Assembly (NCBI RefSeq): GCF_904848625.1
Contig: NZ_CAJHCP010000004.1
Location: 310,001 to 374,000, forward strand
DNA: 64,000 nucleotides
Source: Paraburkholderia metrosideri
GTDB taxonomy: Bacteria > Pseudomonadota > Gammaproteobacteria > Burkholderiales > Burkholderiaceae
Direction of reading: 5' to 3'
The notes below the pieces were generated by a model that was not told the origin of the DNA, made no database searches, and saw only the letters and a list, made by a program, of their open reading frames with translations. A program made the position numbers and the translations under genes. Positions 26,801 through 35,125 of the stretch are shown one piece after another (position 1 is the stretch's first letter; every line of letters begins with the position of its first letter).

Positions 26801-27447
26801 GTTGCTTTAGCGGGGATATCGACGCGCGGCGAGCTTTTGCCCACGACCTTGTAAGTGTCGGGAGATTTCAAAGGCGCATCAGCGGAGAGTTTTAATTCCA
26901 CGCGCCGTCCGCTTACCAGCTCGCCATAGGGAATGCCCTTCGCGGGATCGCCGTCACGCAGAAAAACCTTGCCGTCCAGCACATCCAGTTGCTCTGCGCT
27001 CACCCCCAAACGTGCGGCGGCTTCCGTCAGCAAATATTGACGCGCCTGTGCGGCCGCCTGCCGCAACGGCACGGCGGAAATCTGAATCGTCGCGCTGGCA
27101 ATCGTCGGCCCCTGATTTGGCGCTTCGCCAGTATGGCCGAGCACGATCGATACTCGCGCCAGACGCACATCCAGTTCTTCTGCAACGATTTGCGCGAGCG
27201 CCGTGCCGATACCGGTTCCCAGATCGACGTGACCGTTGAATGCAACCACGCTGCCGTCGTCGCGCACCACGAGGAACAGATCCGCCTCAGTGGGTGTGAA
27301 CGACGAACGCGAACCCGGCTGACCGATCGCGGCCTTCACCGGACCTTGCGGGGGCCGCGTAACAATCAGCACGCTTTGCGCGTCATACAGCTGCTTGCGC
27401 GATGGCGGTGGGGCGCGTCGATCGACGCTGAAGTCCGGGCCGGTCAT
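23839..27447 (-). CDS. nicB: nicotinate dehydrogenase large subunit: molybdopterin-binding domain fused to triple-haem cytochrome c
   Basis: This 1202-residue protein would hydroxylate nicotinate to 6-hydroxynicotinate together with NicA. Residues 1-750 are the xanthine-dehydrogenase-type molybdenum-cofactor domain (FNGHVDLGTGIGTALAQIVAEEL, PFQMHASIGPSCAVADY, GCYGRNCADD, PPMGAGESASLPGAAAIANA). A hydrophobic segment (about 785-805) links to three cytochrome c motifs: CAVCH (about 825), CSACH (about 971) and CAACH (about 1101). This layout and length match NicB of Pseudomonas putida. Its ATG overlaps the nicA stop by 4 bases (ATGA). Electrons would pass from NicA through the haems towards the respiratory chain. 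Another isoquinoline/aldehyde-type substrate is possible, but the neighbours favour nicotinate. Confidence 0.88.
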   Translation of the reverse strand: MTGPDFSVDRRAPPPSRKQLYDAQSVLIVTRPPQGPVKAAIGQPGSRSSFTPTEADLFLVVRDDGSVVAFNGHVDLGTGIGTALAQIVAEELDVRLARVSIVLGHTGEAPNQGPTIASATIQISAVPLRQAAAQARQYLLTEAAARLGVSAEQLDVLDGKVFLRDGDPAKGIPYGELVSGRRVELKLSADAPLKSPDTYKVVGKSSPRVDIPAKATGELVFVHDVRVPGMLHGRVVRPPYAGVAQGDFMGNSLLHVDENSVSGLPGIVKVVVIRDFVGIVAEREEVAQQAVKRLDVQWKAVEGLPSLETSEEVEAALRANPATRRDLLIDGDVDATLAQDPARTLERTYVWPFQMHASIGPSCAVADYREGVLKVWSGTQNPHSLRADLALLMTMDEAQIDIVRMDAAGCYGRNCADDVAADAALLSRATGAPVRVQLSREDEHSWEPKGAAQLMDVRGALSAEGELAAYDFATRYPSNDAPTLALLLTGTIAAQPQVFEMGDRTAVPPYDYRSMRVVCDDTPPIVRAAWLRGVSALPNTFAHESFIDELAAEAGVDPVEFRLKHLTDPRAIDLVKAVAEKAAWEPRDPSAIRVQEGDIARGRGIAYARYVHSKFPGFGAAWSAWIADVEVNRKSGELAVTRVVVGQDTGTMINPDGVRHQIHGNVIQATSRALKERVTFGEHAVTSQEWGAYPILTFREVPVIEVVMMPRHGEPPMGAGESASLPGAAAIANALYDATGVRFRRPPFTPETIRAALADAQAEDAAARRKQRWRLGLLGAFAAGAAGWLGALSLAPHAIAPIAPPLASAFAPELVARGKVLASLGNCAVCHTAHNGVPNAGGKPLATPFGTVYSTNITPDGQTGIGNWSLDAFIRAMRQGISRDGHRLYPAFPYTSFRNTSDDDLKALYAYLMSQTPVRSRPPETKLAFPFSVRPLMAAWNGLFLRRNTFTADATQSAQWNRGAYLVNGLGHCSACHTPRNAFGAEKTGAAFMSGGVADGWEAPALSTLSNAPVPWSEDELFGYLRHGHAPLHGVAAGPMAPVVGDLAALPDSDIRAMATYLASLNPLEPNADPQAVARQYEQASALTGAPATLGARLFDGACAACHHTGSGPQLFGAHPSLALNTNLHSATPDNLIRVILDGIGSPARPELGTMPAYRDSFNDAQVAELVSWLRQQFAGGKPAWQDVTQSVARIRATSPAD

Positions 27448-27977
27448 CTGCGCACTCCGTCAGCCGCGATCGGCGCCGCCGATACCGCCGGCATGGCCGC
27501 TTGCGCGGCCAGCAATTCGGCGGCGCGCTGCACGGCCCGAATGATCTCGACATGGGTGCCGCAGCGGCACAGATTGCGCGACAACTCCCGCTGGATCGTT
27601 GCGACGCTCGGCTGGGGATCGCGATCGAGCAACGCTTTGGCCGTCATGATCATGCCGTTCAGACAGTAACCGCATTGCGCCGCCTGTTCTTCGATAAACG
27701 CCCGCTGCACCGGATGTAACGCGTTCCGTGTGCCGAGTCCTTCCAGTGTCGTAATCTCGCGGCCCAATGCGACCTTCGCGGTCGTGACACAGGCCCGCGT
27801 CGGCACACCGTCGAGCAGCACCGTGCAGGCGCCGCACTCGCCCAAACCGCAACCGAATTTCGGTCCGTTCAGTGCGAGGTCGTTGCGCAGCAGGTACAGC
27901 AACGGTGTGTCTGCGGCGGCGTCGACGAGATGGGTCGCGCCATTCACGTTCAGCACCAGTGGCTGCGCGCGTGTCAT
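27444..27977 (-). CDS. nicA: nicotinate dehydrogenase small [2Fe-2S] subunit
   Basis: This 177-residue iron-sulfur subunit passes electrons from the molybdenum site of NicB. A plant-type ferredoxin domain has C43, C48, C51 and C63 (FGCGLGECGACTVLLDG...RAC), followed by the helical second-cluster domain with C102, C105, C137 and C139 (QCGYCLNGMIM, LCRCGTH). The length agrees with small subunits of the xanthine oxidase family; a short Ala-rich tail is extra. I chose ATG 27977; a GTG at 27989 in the same frame is an alternative. It overlaps nicB by 4 bases and follows the enamidase gene by 31 bases. Confidence 0.9.
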   Translation of the reverse strand: MTRAQPLVLNVNGATHLVDAAADTPLLYLLRNDLALNGPKFGCGLGECGACTVLLDGVPTRACVTTAKVALGREITTLEGLGTRNALHPVQRAFIEEQAAQCGYCLNGMIMTAKALLDRDPQPSVATIQRELSRNLCRCGTHVEIIRAVQRAAELLAAQAAMPAVSAAPIAADGVRR

Positions 27978-28008
27978 CGCAGCGAACACCGTGCGTGACG
28001 CCGCGCGC

Positions 28009-29208
28009 TCACAGCACCACCGGTACTTCGGTGGCCGGGGGCGTGTTGCGGCTGCGTCGGCAGCGAATCAAGCCATCGATCATCACCATGCCTACGCCTG
28101 GAATATCGCCAAGCTGCACGCTTTCGAGCAATGTGTCCGCCGCCGTGTGTTGCGCACGGTCCATGAACACGAGGTCGGCGGGACGGCCGGTTTCGATCAG
28201 CCCCTGACGCAAGTTGCGTTGACGCGCGGTGTTGCCGGTTGCGAAGCAAAACGCGATTTCAGCCGGCACGTCAGCGAGACTGGAAATCAGCGCGATCATG
28301 CGCAAAATGCCGAGTGGTTGCACGCCGGAACCCGCTGGGCTGTCAGTGCCGAGAATGATCCGGTGCGGACACTTCAATTCGATCGCATGACGCGCGGTCA
28401 GCAATGCGATCCGTTCATTGCCGTTGTGGACTATCTCCAGCGCACGGCTCGATTGCTCGCACAAGTCGCATACATGACGATACGACAACGACGTATGTCC
28501 GCCGTTGATATGGCCGATCACGTCGGCGTCCGCAGCCAGTACCACATCCCGGTCGATCAGCCCCGAGCCGGGAATCGACGGGCCGCCCGTGTGAATCGTG
28601 CTTTGAATACCGTACTTGCGTGCCCACGCGACCATCTGCGCGGCTTCTTCGCCGCCCTTCACGCTACCGAGTCCGACCTCGCCGAGCAGCTTCACGCCCG
28701 CTTCGGACAGCTCCTTGAAGTCCTCTTCGACCATGCCCTTTTCGATGACCGGCGCCCCCGCCATCACCTTGACACCCCCGCCGACGCCCGCGCCGCGCAT
28801 TCCTTCGAACGAACGTTGCGCGGTAATCGCCAGCGCCTTCACGCCGAGTATGTCTTTCGGGCGACCAGGCAGATGCACTTCGCCGGCGGAGATCATCGTC
28901 GTCACGCCGCCGTTCAGATTCGATTCGATCCACCCCATCTGATTCTGGCGCGGGGTCCAGTCGCCGAACACCGGATGCACATGCGAGTCGATCAGGCCAG
29001 GCGCCACCGCTGTGCCTTTGCAATCGACCGTGGTGCGCGCGCCTTCGAGATCGCAATCCTTCTCTTTGCCGACCGCGACGATTACGCCATCGTCGATCAC
29101 CAGCGTATCGGCGTCGAGAATCGGCTGGTCGATATCGCCCGATAACAGCAGCCCGATGTTCGTGATAGCGACCTTGCCCGACAAACCCGTCAACGTCTCT
29201 GCTGCCAT
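28009..29208 (-). CDS. ena: enamidase (tetrahydro-6-oxonicotinate amidohydrolase)
   Basis: This 399-residue metal-dependent amidohydrolase matches, as I recall it, enamidase of Eubacterium barkeri, which opens 1,4,5,6-tetrahydro-6-oxonicotinate to 2-formylglutarate. Shared landmarks are AITNIG-LLSGDI at the N-terminus, APGLIDSHVHP (metal HxH), LNGGVTTMISAGE, LPGRPKDILGVKALAIT, LLGEVGLGSVK (metal Glu), IHTGG (metal His), VIGHINGGHT (metal His), ILGTDSPAG (catalytic Asp), PLGILRMIALI and the C-terminal SRNTPPA. The start at 29208 has a strong AAGGAGAGG site. It lies between livF and nicA in the operon. The substrate is inferred from family and context. Confidence 0.85.
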   Translation of the reverse strand: MAAETLTGLSGKVAITNIGLLLSGDIDQPILDADTLVIDDGVIVAVGKEKDCDLEGARTTVDCKGTAVAPGLIDSHVHPVFGDWTPRQNQMGWIESNLNGGVTTMISAGEVHLPGRPKDILGVKALAITAQRSFEGMRGAGVGGGVKVMAGAPVIEKGMVEEDFKELSEAGVKLLGEVGLGSVKGGEEAAQMVAWARKYGIQSTIHTGGPSIPGSGLIDRDVVLAADADVIGHINGGHTSLSYRHVCDLCEQSSRALEIVHNGNERIALLTARHAIELKCPHRIILGTDSPAGSGVQPLGILRMIALISSLADVPAEIAFCFATGNTARQRNLRQGLIETGRPADLVFMDRAQHTAADTLLESVQLGDIPGVGMVMIDGLIRCRRSRNTPPATEVPVVL

Positions 29209-29284
29209 CTGCCTCTCCTTTCGCAACGACTGCCCGGCTACGCTGTGCATGCGTGAAAGATGCACGCACAGCGCGCCAACGGAA

Positions 29285-29998
29285 TCACACGCTCAGATAA
29301 GCGCGCCTGACTGTTTCGTTCTGTGCGAGTTCGCCGATCGTGCCGCTAAAGCGGATCTGCCCTTTTTCGAGCACATACGCGCGGTCGCTGACCAGTTCCG
29401 CGAAGTGCAGGTTCTGTTCGGATAACAGAATCGATAGCCCTTCGCGCTTGAGTTCGAGAATCATGTTGGCCATCTGTTCGACGATCACAGGCGCGACGCC
29501 TTCAGAGGGTTCGTCGAGCAACACGAGATACGGATTGCCCATCAACGTGCGTGAGACGGTCAGCATCTGCTGCTCGCCGCCACTCATCTGACCGCCTGGA
29601 CGCGCGGGCATTTCACCGAGATTCGGAAAGAGCCGGAACAGCTTTTCCGGCGTCCACTGAGGCGCGCCTTCACGCGGCGGCTGACGGCCGGTGTCGAGGT
29701 TTTCCATCACGGTCAGATCCGCGAATACGCGGCGATCTTCGGGCACGAAGCCCATGCCCATCCGGGAGATTTTGTAGGGCGGCAACGCGGTGATGTTCTG
29801 GCCGCGAAAAGTGACGTCGCCCTGACGGCGCGGCAGCAGTCCCATCACCGCTTTCATCGTCGTCGATTTGCCCGCGCCGTTGCGGCCCATCAGTGCAACC
29901 ACCTCGCCACGCCCGACCTCGAGGCCGACGTCGAACAGGATATGCGCGCGGCCATAAAACGCGTTGAGGCCGGAGACCTTCAGCATCGGCTCGCTCAT
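29285..29998 (-). CDS. LivF-type ABC transporter ATP-binding protein
   Basis: This 237-residue ATPase belongs to a branched-chain-amino-acid-type importer. Motifs are Walker A GRNGAGKST, FVPEDRRVFADLTVMENL (LivF signature region), MSGGEQQML, Walker B LVLLDEPSEGVAPVIVEQ and H-loop SEQNLHFA. Its ATG overlaps the livG stop by 4 bases. Set inside the nicotinate operon, it probably energises uptake of nicotinate or a related pyridine. Confidence 0.92.
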   Translation of the reverse strand: MSEPMLKVSGLNAFYGRAHILFDVGLEVGRGEVVALMGRNGAGKSTTMKAVMGLLPRRQGDVTFRGQNITALPPYKISRMGMGFVPEDRRVFADLTVMENLDTGRQPPREGAPQWTPEKLFRLFPNLGEMPARPGGQMSGGEQQMLTVSRTLMGNPYLVLLDEPSEGVAPVIVEQMANMILELKREGLSILLSEQNLHFAELVSDRAYVLEKGQIRFSGTIGELAQNETVRRAYLSV

Positions 29999-30804
29999 TG
30001 CAGCGCTCCTTGTCCTTGATGACCGCCCGCCGCGTCATGCAACGGCGCACGCGGCTGAAAGGTCTTGCCGGTGCCGAAATACACTTCCTGCACGCGTGGG
30101 TCGTTGCGGATCGTTTCGGCGTCACCTTCGGCGATCAGCTTGCCGCGCGCCAGCACGATCATGCGATCGGCGTACGCGAATACCACGTCCATGCTGTGCT
30201 CGGTAAACAACACGCCGATCTTGTGTTCGGTGACGAGGCGTTTGGTGAGCGCCATCAACTCGTTGCGTTCCTTCGGCGCCATGCCGGCCGTGGGTTCGTC
30301 CATGAGCAGCAGTTTCGGACGATTGGCCAGTGCAATCGCCAGTTCGACACGCTTCACGTCGCCATAGGCAAGCACACCGCAAGCGCGATTCGCGTCGGCC
30401 GCCATGCCGACCTGTTCGAGCAGCGCGATCGCTTCATCGGCATAGCGCGCGCCTGCGGGCTTCCATAGTCCGAAGGTTTTGCGTTCGCGCGACACCAGCG
30501 CCATCTGCACGTTTTCAAGCACGGTCATCGAATTGAAGGTTGCAGCAATCTGGAAAGTGCGTCCCACGCCGAGTCGCCAGATGTCGCGCGGACGCATGCC
30601 GACCAGTTCGTGATCGTTCAGCCGGATCGAGCCGGATGACGGCGGCAACTGCCCGTTGACCATGTTAAAACAGGTGGACTTGCCCGCGCCGTTTGGACCG
30701 AGCAGTGCCAGTAACTGACCGGCTTCGAGATCGAAAGAAACGTTGTCTACCGCTTTCAGGCCGCCAAAGGATTTGGACAATGAGGAAACGCGCAGCAAGC
30801 TCAT
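29995..30804 (-). CDS. LivG-type ABC transporter ATP-binding protein
   Basis: This 269-residue ATPase partners LivF. Walker A GPNGAGKST, the LivG-type stretch IWRLGVGRTFQIAATFNSMTVLENV, signature LAYGDVKRVELA (degenerate LSGG, as is usual in LivG), Walker B LLLMDEPTAGMAPKE and H-loop TEHSMDVVF are all visible. The C-terminal ~20 residues (FQPRAPLHDAAGGHQGQGALQ) are an unconserved extension. It overlaps livHM and livF by 4 bases at either end, showing a translationally coupled operon. Confidence 0.92.
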   Translation of the reverse strand: MSLLRVSSLSKSFGGLKAVDNVSFDLEAGQLLALLGPNGAGKSTCFNMVNGQLPPSSGSIRLNDHELVGMRPRDIWRLGVGRTFQIAATFNSMTVLENVQMALVSRERKTFGLWKPAGARYADEAIALLEQVGMAADANRACGVLAYGDVKRVELAIALANRPKLLLMDEPTAGMAPKERNELMALTKRLVTEHKIGVLFTEHSMDVVFAYADRMIVLARGKLIAEGDAETIRNDPRVQEVYFGTGKTFQPRAPLHDAAGGHQGQGALQ

Positions 30805-32762
30805 AGCCCCTCCTTGATCGCGGCCGCGCGTTGCGACGGCGTCGCTGCGTTCCTGTCGCGCTGATCGGCACTGTCGTCGCCCCGGTCGCCCCGGTCACCA
30901 AGATGCTCACGGATAAAGCCGACGATTCCTTGCGGAAACGCAATCACCAGCAGCAGAATCGCCAGGCCCAGTAGCGCTTGCCAATAGTCGGTTTGCCGCG
31001 CGACGGTGTCCTGCAACCAGGTGAACACGGCGGCGCCCACAATCGGCCCGCTTAGTGTCTGCAAGCCGCCGAGCAATACCATCACGAGGCCGTCGACGGA
31101 ACGGCTCACGCTGATCACCTCCGGCGAAATCGTGCCCTTGGAGAACGCGTATAACGATCCGGCGAGCCCGCAAAATAGCGATGCAATCACGAAGGCCGCC
31201 CACTGCACGCGCTTCACATCGATACCGATCGCTTCGGCGCGCAGCACGGAATCGCGCGACGCCCGCATCGCATAACCCAGCGGCGAGAACAACATTTTGC
31301 GCAGCAGCCACACGCCGATCACGGCGCAAACCAGCGTGAGGTAATAGAACGCCACCGGCGAAGACAACCAGTTCGACGGCCATAAGCCGAGCAAACCGTT
31401 ACTGCCTCCCGTCACATCGTCCCACTGGAACACCACCGACCAGACGATCTGCGCGAACGCGAGCGTCAGCATCGCGAGGTAGACGCCGGAAAGCCGCACG
31501 CAGAACCAGCCGAACACGAGCGCACCGCCTACCGCCAATAGCGGGCCGAGCAGCAACGCGGCTTCCATCGGCAGATTCAATACTTTGAGGAAGAGCGCTG
31601 CGCCGTATGCGCCCAGTCCGAAGTAAGCGGCATGGCCGAACGAATGCATGCCGCCCGGTCCCATGATGAAATGCAGGCTCGTTGCGAACAGCACGGCAAT
31701 TAATATTTCGACCAGCAGTACGGGCATATACGGGAACGCGCCGGCGGCGAGCGGCGCGAGCACCAGAACCAGCAACACGATCGCGGCCAGCCACTTCACG
31801 CGCTTTCCAGCGGGACGTAACGGCGTTTCCGGCGCGGCCATGCCGCGCACTGCGGCGCTGGCGCGGCCAAGCAACCCCCAGGGCCGTACGACGAGCACCA
31901 CCGCCATCACGACGAATTCAGCGACCAGCGTAAAGCGGCTCAGCGACAGGTCCACGCCGAATATCGTCACATGTCCGATGCCGATGCACAGCGCCTTGAT
32001 CTCCGCGATGATCAGCGCGGCGACGAACGCGCCCGGAATCGACCCCATGCCGCCGACCACGACCACGACGAACGCGTTGCCGATCGTTTCCAGATCGAGC
32101 GACAGATTCGCAGACATACGCGGCCCCTGCAAAGCCCCGCCGAGACCCGCGAGAAATGCGCCGACGAAAAACACGCCGGTAAACAGCCACGCCTGATTGA
32201 TACCAAGCGCGCCGAGCATCTCGCGATCCTGAGTCGCGGCACGCACCAGCGTGCCCCACCGGGTACGGGTCAACGCATACCAGAGCAGCAGCAATACCAC
32301 CGGCCCGATCACGATTAACGTAATGTCGTAGGTCGGCAAAGGATGACCGAGAAAATCGACTGCGCCCGCCAGATGCGGTGCGCGCGGGCCGAACAGATCG
32401 TCCGGGCCCCACAGCCACAACGCGGCGTCGCGAAAGATCAGTACCAGCGCGAATGTGGCTAACAGGTGAAACAACTCAGGTGCCTGGTAGATACGCCGCA
32501 GTACGATCATCTCAACCAGCGCACCCAGTACGGCAACGACTAGCGCGGCCGCCAGCACCGATAGCCAGAAGCCGCCCACCGTGTGTCCAAACCGGCTGGC
32601 GATGCTGTACGCGACATAGATGCCGAACATGTAGAACGAGCCGTGCGCAAAGTTGACGATGCGCGTCACGCCAAAGATCAGCGACAAACCGGCGGCGACG
32701 AGAAACAGCGTCGACGCGTCGGCGAGTCCATTGACCAGCTGTACCAGCAAATTCGAAAGCAT
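30801..32762 (-). CDS. fused LivH-LivM ABC transporter permease
   Basis: This 653-residue inner-membrane protein combines two permeases that are usually separate. Residues 1-~295 are LivH-like (LIFGVTRIVNFAHGSFYMFG, RTRWGTLVRAATQDREMLGALGIN, GLGGALQGP, VVGGMGSIPGAFVAA). After a linker, ~330-630 are LivM-like (GPGGMHSFGHAAYFGLGAYGAA, YAMRASRDSVLRAEAIGIDV, GTISPEVISVSRSVDGLVMVLLGGLQTLSGPIVGAA). GAGGGG lies before the ATG at 32762. The C-terminal tail is highly charged (HLGDRGDRGDDSADQRD). The fusion fixes a 1:1 ratio of the two channel halves. Confidence 0.92.
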   Translation of the reverse strand: MLSNLLVQLVNGLADASTLFLVAAGLSLIFGVTRIVNFAHGSFYMFGIYVAYSIASRFGHTVGGFWLSVLAAALVVAVLGALVEMIVLRRIYQAPELFHLLATFALVLIFRDAALWLWGPDDLFGPRAPHLAGAVDFLGHPLPTYDITLIVIGPVVLLLLWYALTRTRWGTLVRAATQDREMLGALGINQAWLFTGVFFVGAFLAGLGGALQGPRMSANLSLDLETIGNAFVVVVVGGMGSIPGAFVAALIIAEIKALCIGIGHVTIFGVDLSLSRFTLVAEFVVMAVVLVVRPWGLLGRASAAVRGMAAPETPLRPAGKRVKWLAAIVLLVLVLAPLAAGAFPYMPVLLVEILIAVLFATSLHFIMGPGGMHSFGHAAYFGLGAYGAALFLKVLNLPMEAALLLGPLLAVGGALVFGWFCVRLSGVYLAMLTLAFAQIVWSVVFQWDDVTGGSNGLLGLWPSNWLSSPVAFYYLTLVCAVIGVWLLRKMLFSPLGYAMRASRDSVLRAEAIGIDVKRVQWAAFVIASLFCGLAGSLYAFSKGTISPEVISVSRSVDGLVMVLLGGLQTLSGPIVGAAVFTWLQDTVARQTDYWQALLGLAILLLVIAFPQGIVGFIREHLGDRGDRGDDSADQRDRNAATPSQRAAAIKEGL

Positions 32763-32917
32763 CACGCCCCTCGGCAGGTTGCTCGATCGCGAATGCGCGG
32801 CGTAGCGCAACTGACACGATCAGCAGATATTGCAGCGCGTGCGGCGACATGCACGCACGCGTGAACGGCACACCAGCACATTCCAGTCACAGCCGGCAAA
32901 TCGAGCCGCCGCGCCGC

Positions 32918-33502
32918 TCAGCGCAAACCGTCTTCGCCCTTGATCTCGCTCACCTGCAAGCCGCCGATACGCGGCAATGGCCGGCCCGAAGCGGTCACAG
33001 CGACCGCCACGACGATTTCATTGGCACGCGGCGCGTCCGCCACGCGCGCTTCGATTGCATCGAAGTGACTGCGCACGAAGGCGGCATCTTTGTGGCCGAG
33101 CGGCACGTCGATCGCGGTGCCGAGCGTACCCATTTTTTTCGCCGACGGCACCAGCGCCGCGCCCTTTTCGACCGCGACCCGCAACGGCGCACCAAGCTTC
33201 GGATGCAGGATCGCGGCGGCATGCTCCAGCTCGCCCGCCTCGCCGACGATCGCGGCCTTGCCATAGCTTTGCGCATCGCCCGGCTTGATACCCAACGCTT
33301 CGACACACCGGTTGCCGAGCAGCGCGCCTAACTCTTCACCGGCTGCGATCAGCGCGTCGAGTTTCGCTTCATAGCGTCCCGCATACGGATTATCGATCAC
33401 CGCAATCGCGACTGCGCGACGAGTGGGCGGATCGATGGTCTGGCCCATTTCAATGCGCGTCTCATCCACCTGCACGATCAGCTTGCGAAGCTTGATTGCC
33501 AT
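32918..33502 (-). CDS. DUF1185 'amino acid synthesis' family protein, copy 2
   Basis: This is a 194-residue soluble protein of the DUF1185/AA_synth family, whose biochemical role is not established to my knowledge. It shares many blocks with the next gene at 33560-34150: NPYAGRYEAK, SYGKAAIVG, GELEH, AIDVPLGHKDAAFVRSHFDAIEARV and GGL at the end. The start at 33502 has a GGAGA site; the 18 codons before it in frame are unlikely to be translated. It sits between the first DUF1185 copy and livHM in the nicotinate operon, so a step or accessory function in pyridine catabolism is the natural guess. Confidence 0.85.
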   Translation of the reverse strand: MAIKLRKLIVQVDETRIEMGQTIDPPTRRAVAIAVIDNPYAGRYEAKLDALIAAGEELGALLGNRCVEALGIKPGDAQSYGKAAIVGEAGELEHAAAILHPKLGAPLRVAVEKGAALVPSAKKMGTLGTAIDVPLGHKDAAFVRSHFDAIEARVADAPRANEIVVAVAVTASGRPLPRIGGLQVSEIKGEDGLR

Positions 33503-33559
33503 GTCATTCTCCGGGTTTCGATGCTTTCGATGCTCTGTCTCGAGTTCCAGGCTCACGCG

Positions 33560-34150
33560 TCAGCGCAAACCATCGTTGCCGACAATCGCCTCTTTCGCGA
33601 GACCGCCGACGCGTGCGTGCACTCGCTGTCCTGTGCTCATCACGAGGATGTACACGAGTTCATCCGCCGCGGGTGCGCCGGGCACGCGCACTTCGATTGC
33701 ATCGAAATGACTGCGTACGTAGCTTGCGTTGACATGCGTGAGCGGCACATCCAGCGCGGTGGACGGTGCGCCGACCTTCTTGGTCGACGGCACGATCGCG
33801 TTGGTCGGCACGCCGTTCTTTTCCAGCAGTTCTCGCATTGCATAGCCGCCTGGCACATGCCACAACGCGCCGTGTTCGAGTTCGCCGCGCGAGCCGATAA
33901 TCGCGCCCTTGCCGTAACTTTCAATCGATGCATGCGGCACGGCCATCGCCGCCAGCAGCCGCTGCGCCATATCGAAGCCGATCGGCTTGAGGGCTTCCAT
34001 CGCGTGCTCGATTTTCGCTTCGTAGCGGCCCGCGAACGGGTTTGTCATCACCGCGGCGATCGCACCGCGTCTTAGCGGCTCTGCGGGTGCGGGACCGAAC
34101 TCGTGAAAGATATCTTCGACGTGCGTCAGCACGCGGCGTATTTCGAACAC
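33560..34150 (-). CDS. DUF1185 'amino acid synthesis' family protein, copy 1
   Basis: This 196-residue paralogue of the adjacent gene shares TNPFAGRYEAKIEHAMEALKPIG, SYGKGAIIGSRGELEHG, ALDVPLTHVNASYVRSHFDAIEVRV and ARVGGL. I chose the GTG at 34150 because GGAGG lies 5 bases upstream and the frame before it is not protein-like. The start overlaps the end of the UPF0280 gene by 25 bases. Two differing copies side by side suggest a heteromeric complex or two related substrates. Function is unknown; the operon points to nicotinate breakdown after ring opening, or to maturation of one of the enzymes. Confidence 0.83.
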   Translation of the reverse strand: MFEIRRVLTHVEDIFHEFGPAPAEPLRRGAIAAVMTNPFAGRYEAKIEHAMEALKPIGFDMAQRLLAAMAVPHASIESYGKGAIIGSRGELEHGALWHVPGGYAMRELLEKNGVPTNAIVPSTKKVGAPSTALDVPLTHVNASYVRSHFDAIEVRVPGAPAADELVYILVMSTGQRVHARVGGLAKEAIVGNDGLR

Positions 34151-35067
34151 GTTGCCTCCGTTGTTAGATTGGCGCGATGCGTCAGCAACGCGCCAGAATG
34201 ATCGATGCCGACGACGCGAACCCGTCCTTGCAGGAACAACGCGGCGCATTCTATCAAGCCAATTTGCTGCAGACGCTGCGCGGTCTGCGCACCGCGCGTC
34301 AGTGCGAAATCGACTAGCGGTTGCGGTAAGGATGGGACGTCAACCGTGACGAGCATGTCGCCGAGATCGCTATCGTCTTTCAACGACGATGCCGGGCGGC
34401 GCACGATACCTGGGTGATCGAGGTCCACCGCATTGGCGATTATCGTCGCGGCGGCGTCGGCGCTGGCAGCGGTACAGGCGAGCACCGTCACGCTGTCGGC
34501 AATCCCCAGGCTGAAACTGCGGCCGCGCCAGCCGCTGGTCGCGATGCCGCGAACGGGTGCGGCGGCGTCGAGCGTGAAGTTGGCGTCGAGCGAATGATCG
34601 CCATCGGCAACGCGTTTGCCGGCGTACTGCGCGAGGTCGGCGAACACGCCGACGCGGTATCGCTGACCTTGCGTCAGATAGAGCGCAATGTCGCCGCCGT
34701 TGTTGATGTACGCGCGCTCGATGCCTTCACGATTGAAAGCCGCGATCAGTTCATCGGCGACGCTGCCTGCGACCGCTGCCATCGGCGTGATATAACGCGC
34801 GCCGTGAGGATGACAGGCGGACCACATGCGGCGTGCAATCGGGCCGTTCAACGGGTTGTCGTTCAACCGGGCTTCAGCTTGCACGGGCCGCCGCAATACC
34901 TTCAACTCGCCGACCAACTCGGGCAGCACTTCGATAAAACGCACCCAGCACGCGTCATACGCTGTCTTCAACGCGGCAGGGTCGCCGTCCGCGCTGAGGA
35001 TCAGATCGATCGGCCCGTGCTGCCAGTGCCAGCGGCTTGCATCGAGTCGGGTGCGGGTGGGGTTCAT
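34126..35067 (-). CDS. UPF0280 family protein (ApbE-related)
   Basis: This is a 313-residue soluble protein of the UPF0280 family, distantly related to the flavin transferase ApbE. Supporting segments are NPLNGPIARRMWSACHPHG, AAVAGSVADELIAAF, AYINNGGDIALYL, GIATSGWRGRSFSLGIADSVTVLA and SADAAATIIANAVD. ApbE-like proteins attach FMN to a threonine of a target protein, so a role in maturing a flavoprotein such as the reductase encoded just upstream is conceivable but unproven. The ATG at 35067 begins the conserved part. It lies 58 bases after the reductase gene and overlaps the first DUF1185 gene. Confidence 0.8.
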   Translation of the reverse strand: MNPTRTRLDASRWHWQHGPIDLILSADGDPAALKTAYDACWVRFIEVLPELVGELKVLRRPVQAEARLNDNPLNGPIARRMWSACHPHGARYITPMAAVAGSVADELIAAFNREGIERAYINNGGDIALYLTQGQRYRVGVFADLAQYAGKRVADGDHSLDANFTLDAAAPVRGIATSGWRGRSFSLGIADSVTVLACTAASADAAATIIANAVDLDHPGIVRRPASSLKDDSDLGDMLVTVDVPSLPQPLVDFALTRGAQTAQRLQQIGLIECAALFLQGRVRVVGIDHSGALLTHRANLTTEATCSKYAAC

Positions 35068-35125
35068 TGCGTTTGTGTTCGTAAGTGCGTGGAGTGGTTC
35101 GTCGCGTTGGCGGCTTCTCGCGCGA

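Noticed and set aside
23839..27447. The 1202-codon frame as an artefactual join of two genes
   Set aside because: NicB of Pseudomonas putida has the same molybdopterin plus triple-haem layout at nearly the same length, so the fusion is expected.
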